Below are positions 63,746-64,000 of a DNA stretch of 64,000 bases, one piece after another (position 1 is the stretch's first letter; each line of letters opens with the position of its first letter). This stretch comes from Winogradskya consettensis (GTDB taxonomy: Bacteria > Actinomycetota > Actinomycetes > Mycobacteriales > Micromonosporaceae). Under the pieces are notes generated by a model, which was not told the origin of the DNA, made no database searches, and saw only the letters and a list, made by a program, of their open reading frames with translations. The stretch is taken from NCBI RefSeq assembly GCF_018332715.1, contig NZ_BOQP01000013.1, positions 62,001 through 126,000 of the forward strand, given 5' to 3'. The position numbers were made by a program, and so were the translations under genes.

Positions 63746-64000
63746 CTACAGGCGCGCCAAGGCCTTGCGAAGCGGGTCGAGGCCCAGGGAGCCGAGGTTA
63801 AGGGCGTCGCGGTGGAAGTCTTTGAGGTTGAAGGTGGGGCCTTTTCGGGCTTTGGCGTCGTCTCGGGCTTGGAGCCAGATGCGTTCGCCGACCTTGTAGG
63901 AGGGGGCTTGGCCGGGCCAGCCGAGGTAGCGCTTCCATTCGAAGCGGAGGACGTCTTCCTGCATGCGGCAGTGCTGGCGGAGGAAGTCCCAGCCGAGTTG
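63746..64000 (-). CDS. DUF885-family protein, C-terminal end (truncated by window edge)
   Basis: The frame is open to the window end, so only the last 84 residues are present. YLGWPGQAPSYKVGERIWLQ, then NLKDFHRDALNLGSLGLDPL, are the C-terminal signature of DUF885 proteins (~550-600 aa), which are predicted metal-dependent peptidases with an HExxH motif upstream that is outside this window. Confidence 0.85.
   Translation of the reverse strand, partial: QLGWDFLRQHCRMQEDVLRFEWKRYLGWPGQAPSYKVGERIWLQARDDAKARKGPTFNLKDFHRDALNLGSLGLDPLRKALARL

Noticed and set aside
63604..63801. 65-codon frame at the right edge
   Set aside because: Overlaps the DUF885 gene end and has no recognisable sequence.

Overview
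The window is a stretch of actinobacterial chromosome, very GC-rich, and most likely from the family Micromonosporaceae (an Actinoplanes-like organism). The supporting evidence is the WhiB-family iron-sulfur protein, the leader-peptide leuA, the PASTA-tailed bifunctional penicillin-binding protein, many leaderless starts, and gene blocks in the same order as in Mycobacterium tuberculosis. The genus is an inference from overall style, not a search result.

Layout. 1-5.7 kb: end of an acyl-CoA carboxylase biotin subunit, a membrane Ser/Thr kinase and a large cyclase/ATPase/TPR regulator. 5.7-14.9 kb: a conserved block with a metallo-hydrolase, RidA, a DUF4177 protein, a membrane protein, a pair of ArsA/Get3-type ATPases, a WhiB4-like protein, a PonA2-like PBP, YqeY and a metallophosphoesterase. 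15-17.3 kb: an accessory Fic gene bracketed by phased TTGGAG repeats beside tRNA-Pro. 17.4-25.6 kb: SDR/MerR pair, CutA, PyrE, a FIST sensor with a GAF-GGDEF-EAL c-di-GMP enzyme, a secreted GH19 chitinase, and a broken DUF4352 gene. 25.6-30.9 kb: aspartate-family and leucine biosynthesis (asd, ask, and leuA behind a leucine-rich leader peptide and attenuator hairpin). 31-40.1 kb: secreted HNH nuclease lipoprotein, a GH20 hexosaminidase and a five-gene oligopeptide ABC operon. 40.6-45.4 kb: recR, ybaB, an unusually long repeat-rich dnaX, the SRP RNA and tRNA-Ser(GGA). 45.4-55.4 kb: a head-to-head two-component pair, GDPD, CPBP protease, ArsR/MFS pair, STAS protein, ArsB-type permease with a universal stress protein, a glutaredoxin-like protein and a putative metallopeptidase. 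55.6-64 kb: tadA and its partner, deoD, tRNA-Ser(CGA), an accessory deoxyribosyltransferase-like/TPR gene, a hydrolase remnant, tyrA, an M23 lipoprotein and the start-truncated end of a DUF885 gene.

Housekeeping blocks alternate with accessory pockets. The two most foreign-looking genes, the Fic gene and the deoxyribosyltransferase-like/TPR gene, each lie next to a tRNA gene and are visibly less GC-rich than their neighbours. They are the best candidates for undescribed systems. Many starts lack a Shine-Dalgarno sequence and instead have a TAnnnT box 6-7 bases upstream, which predicts leaderless mRNAs.

Starts were often moved inward from the longest open frame when motifs, ribosome-binding sites or leaderless promoters favoured it. 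No database search was possible. Family names rest on recognised motifs, and mycobacterial gene-order comparisons are from memory.
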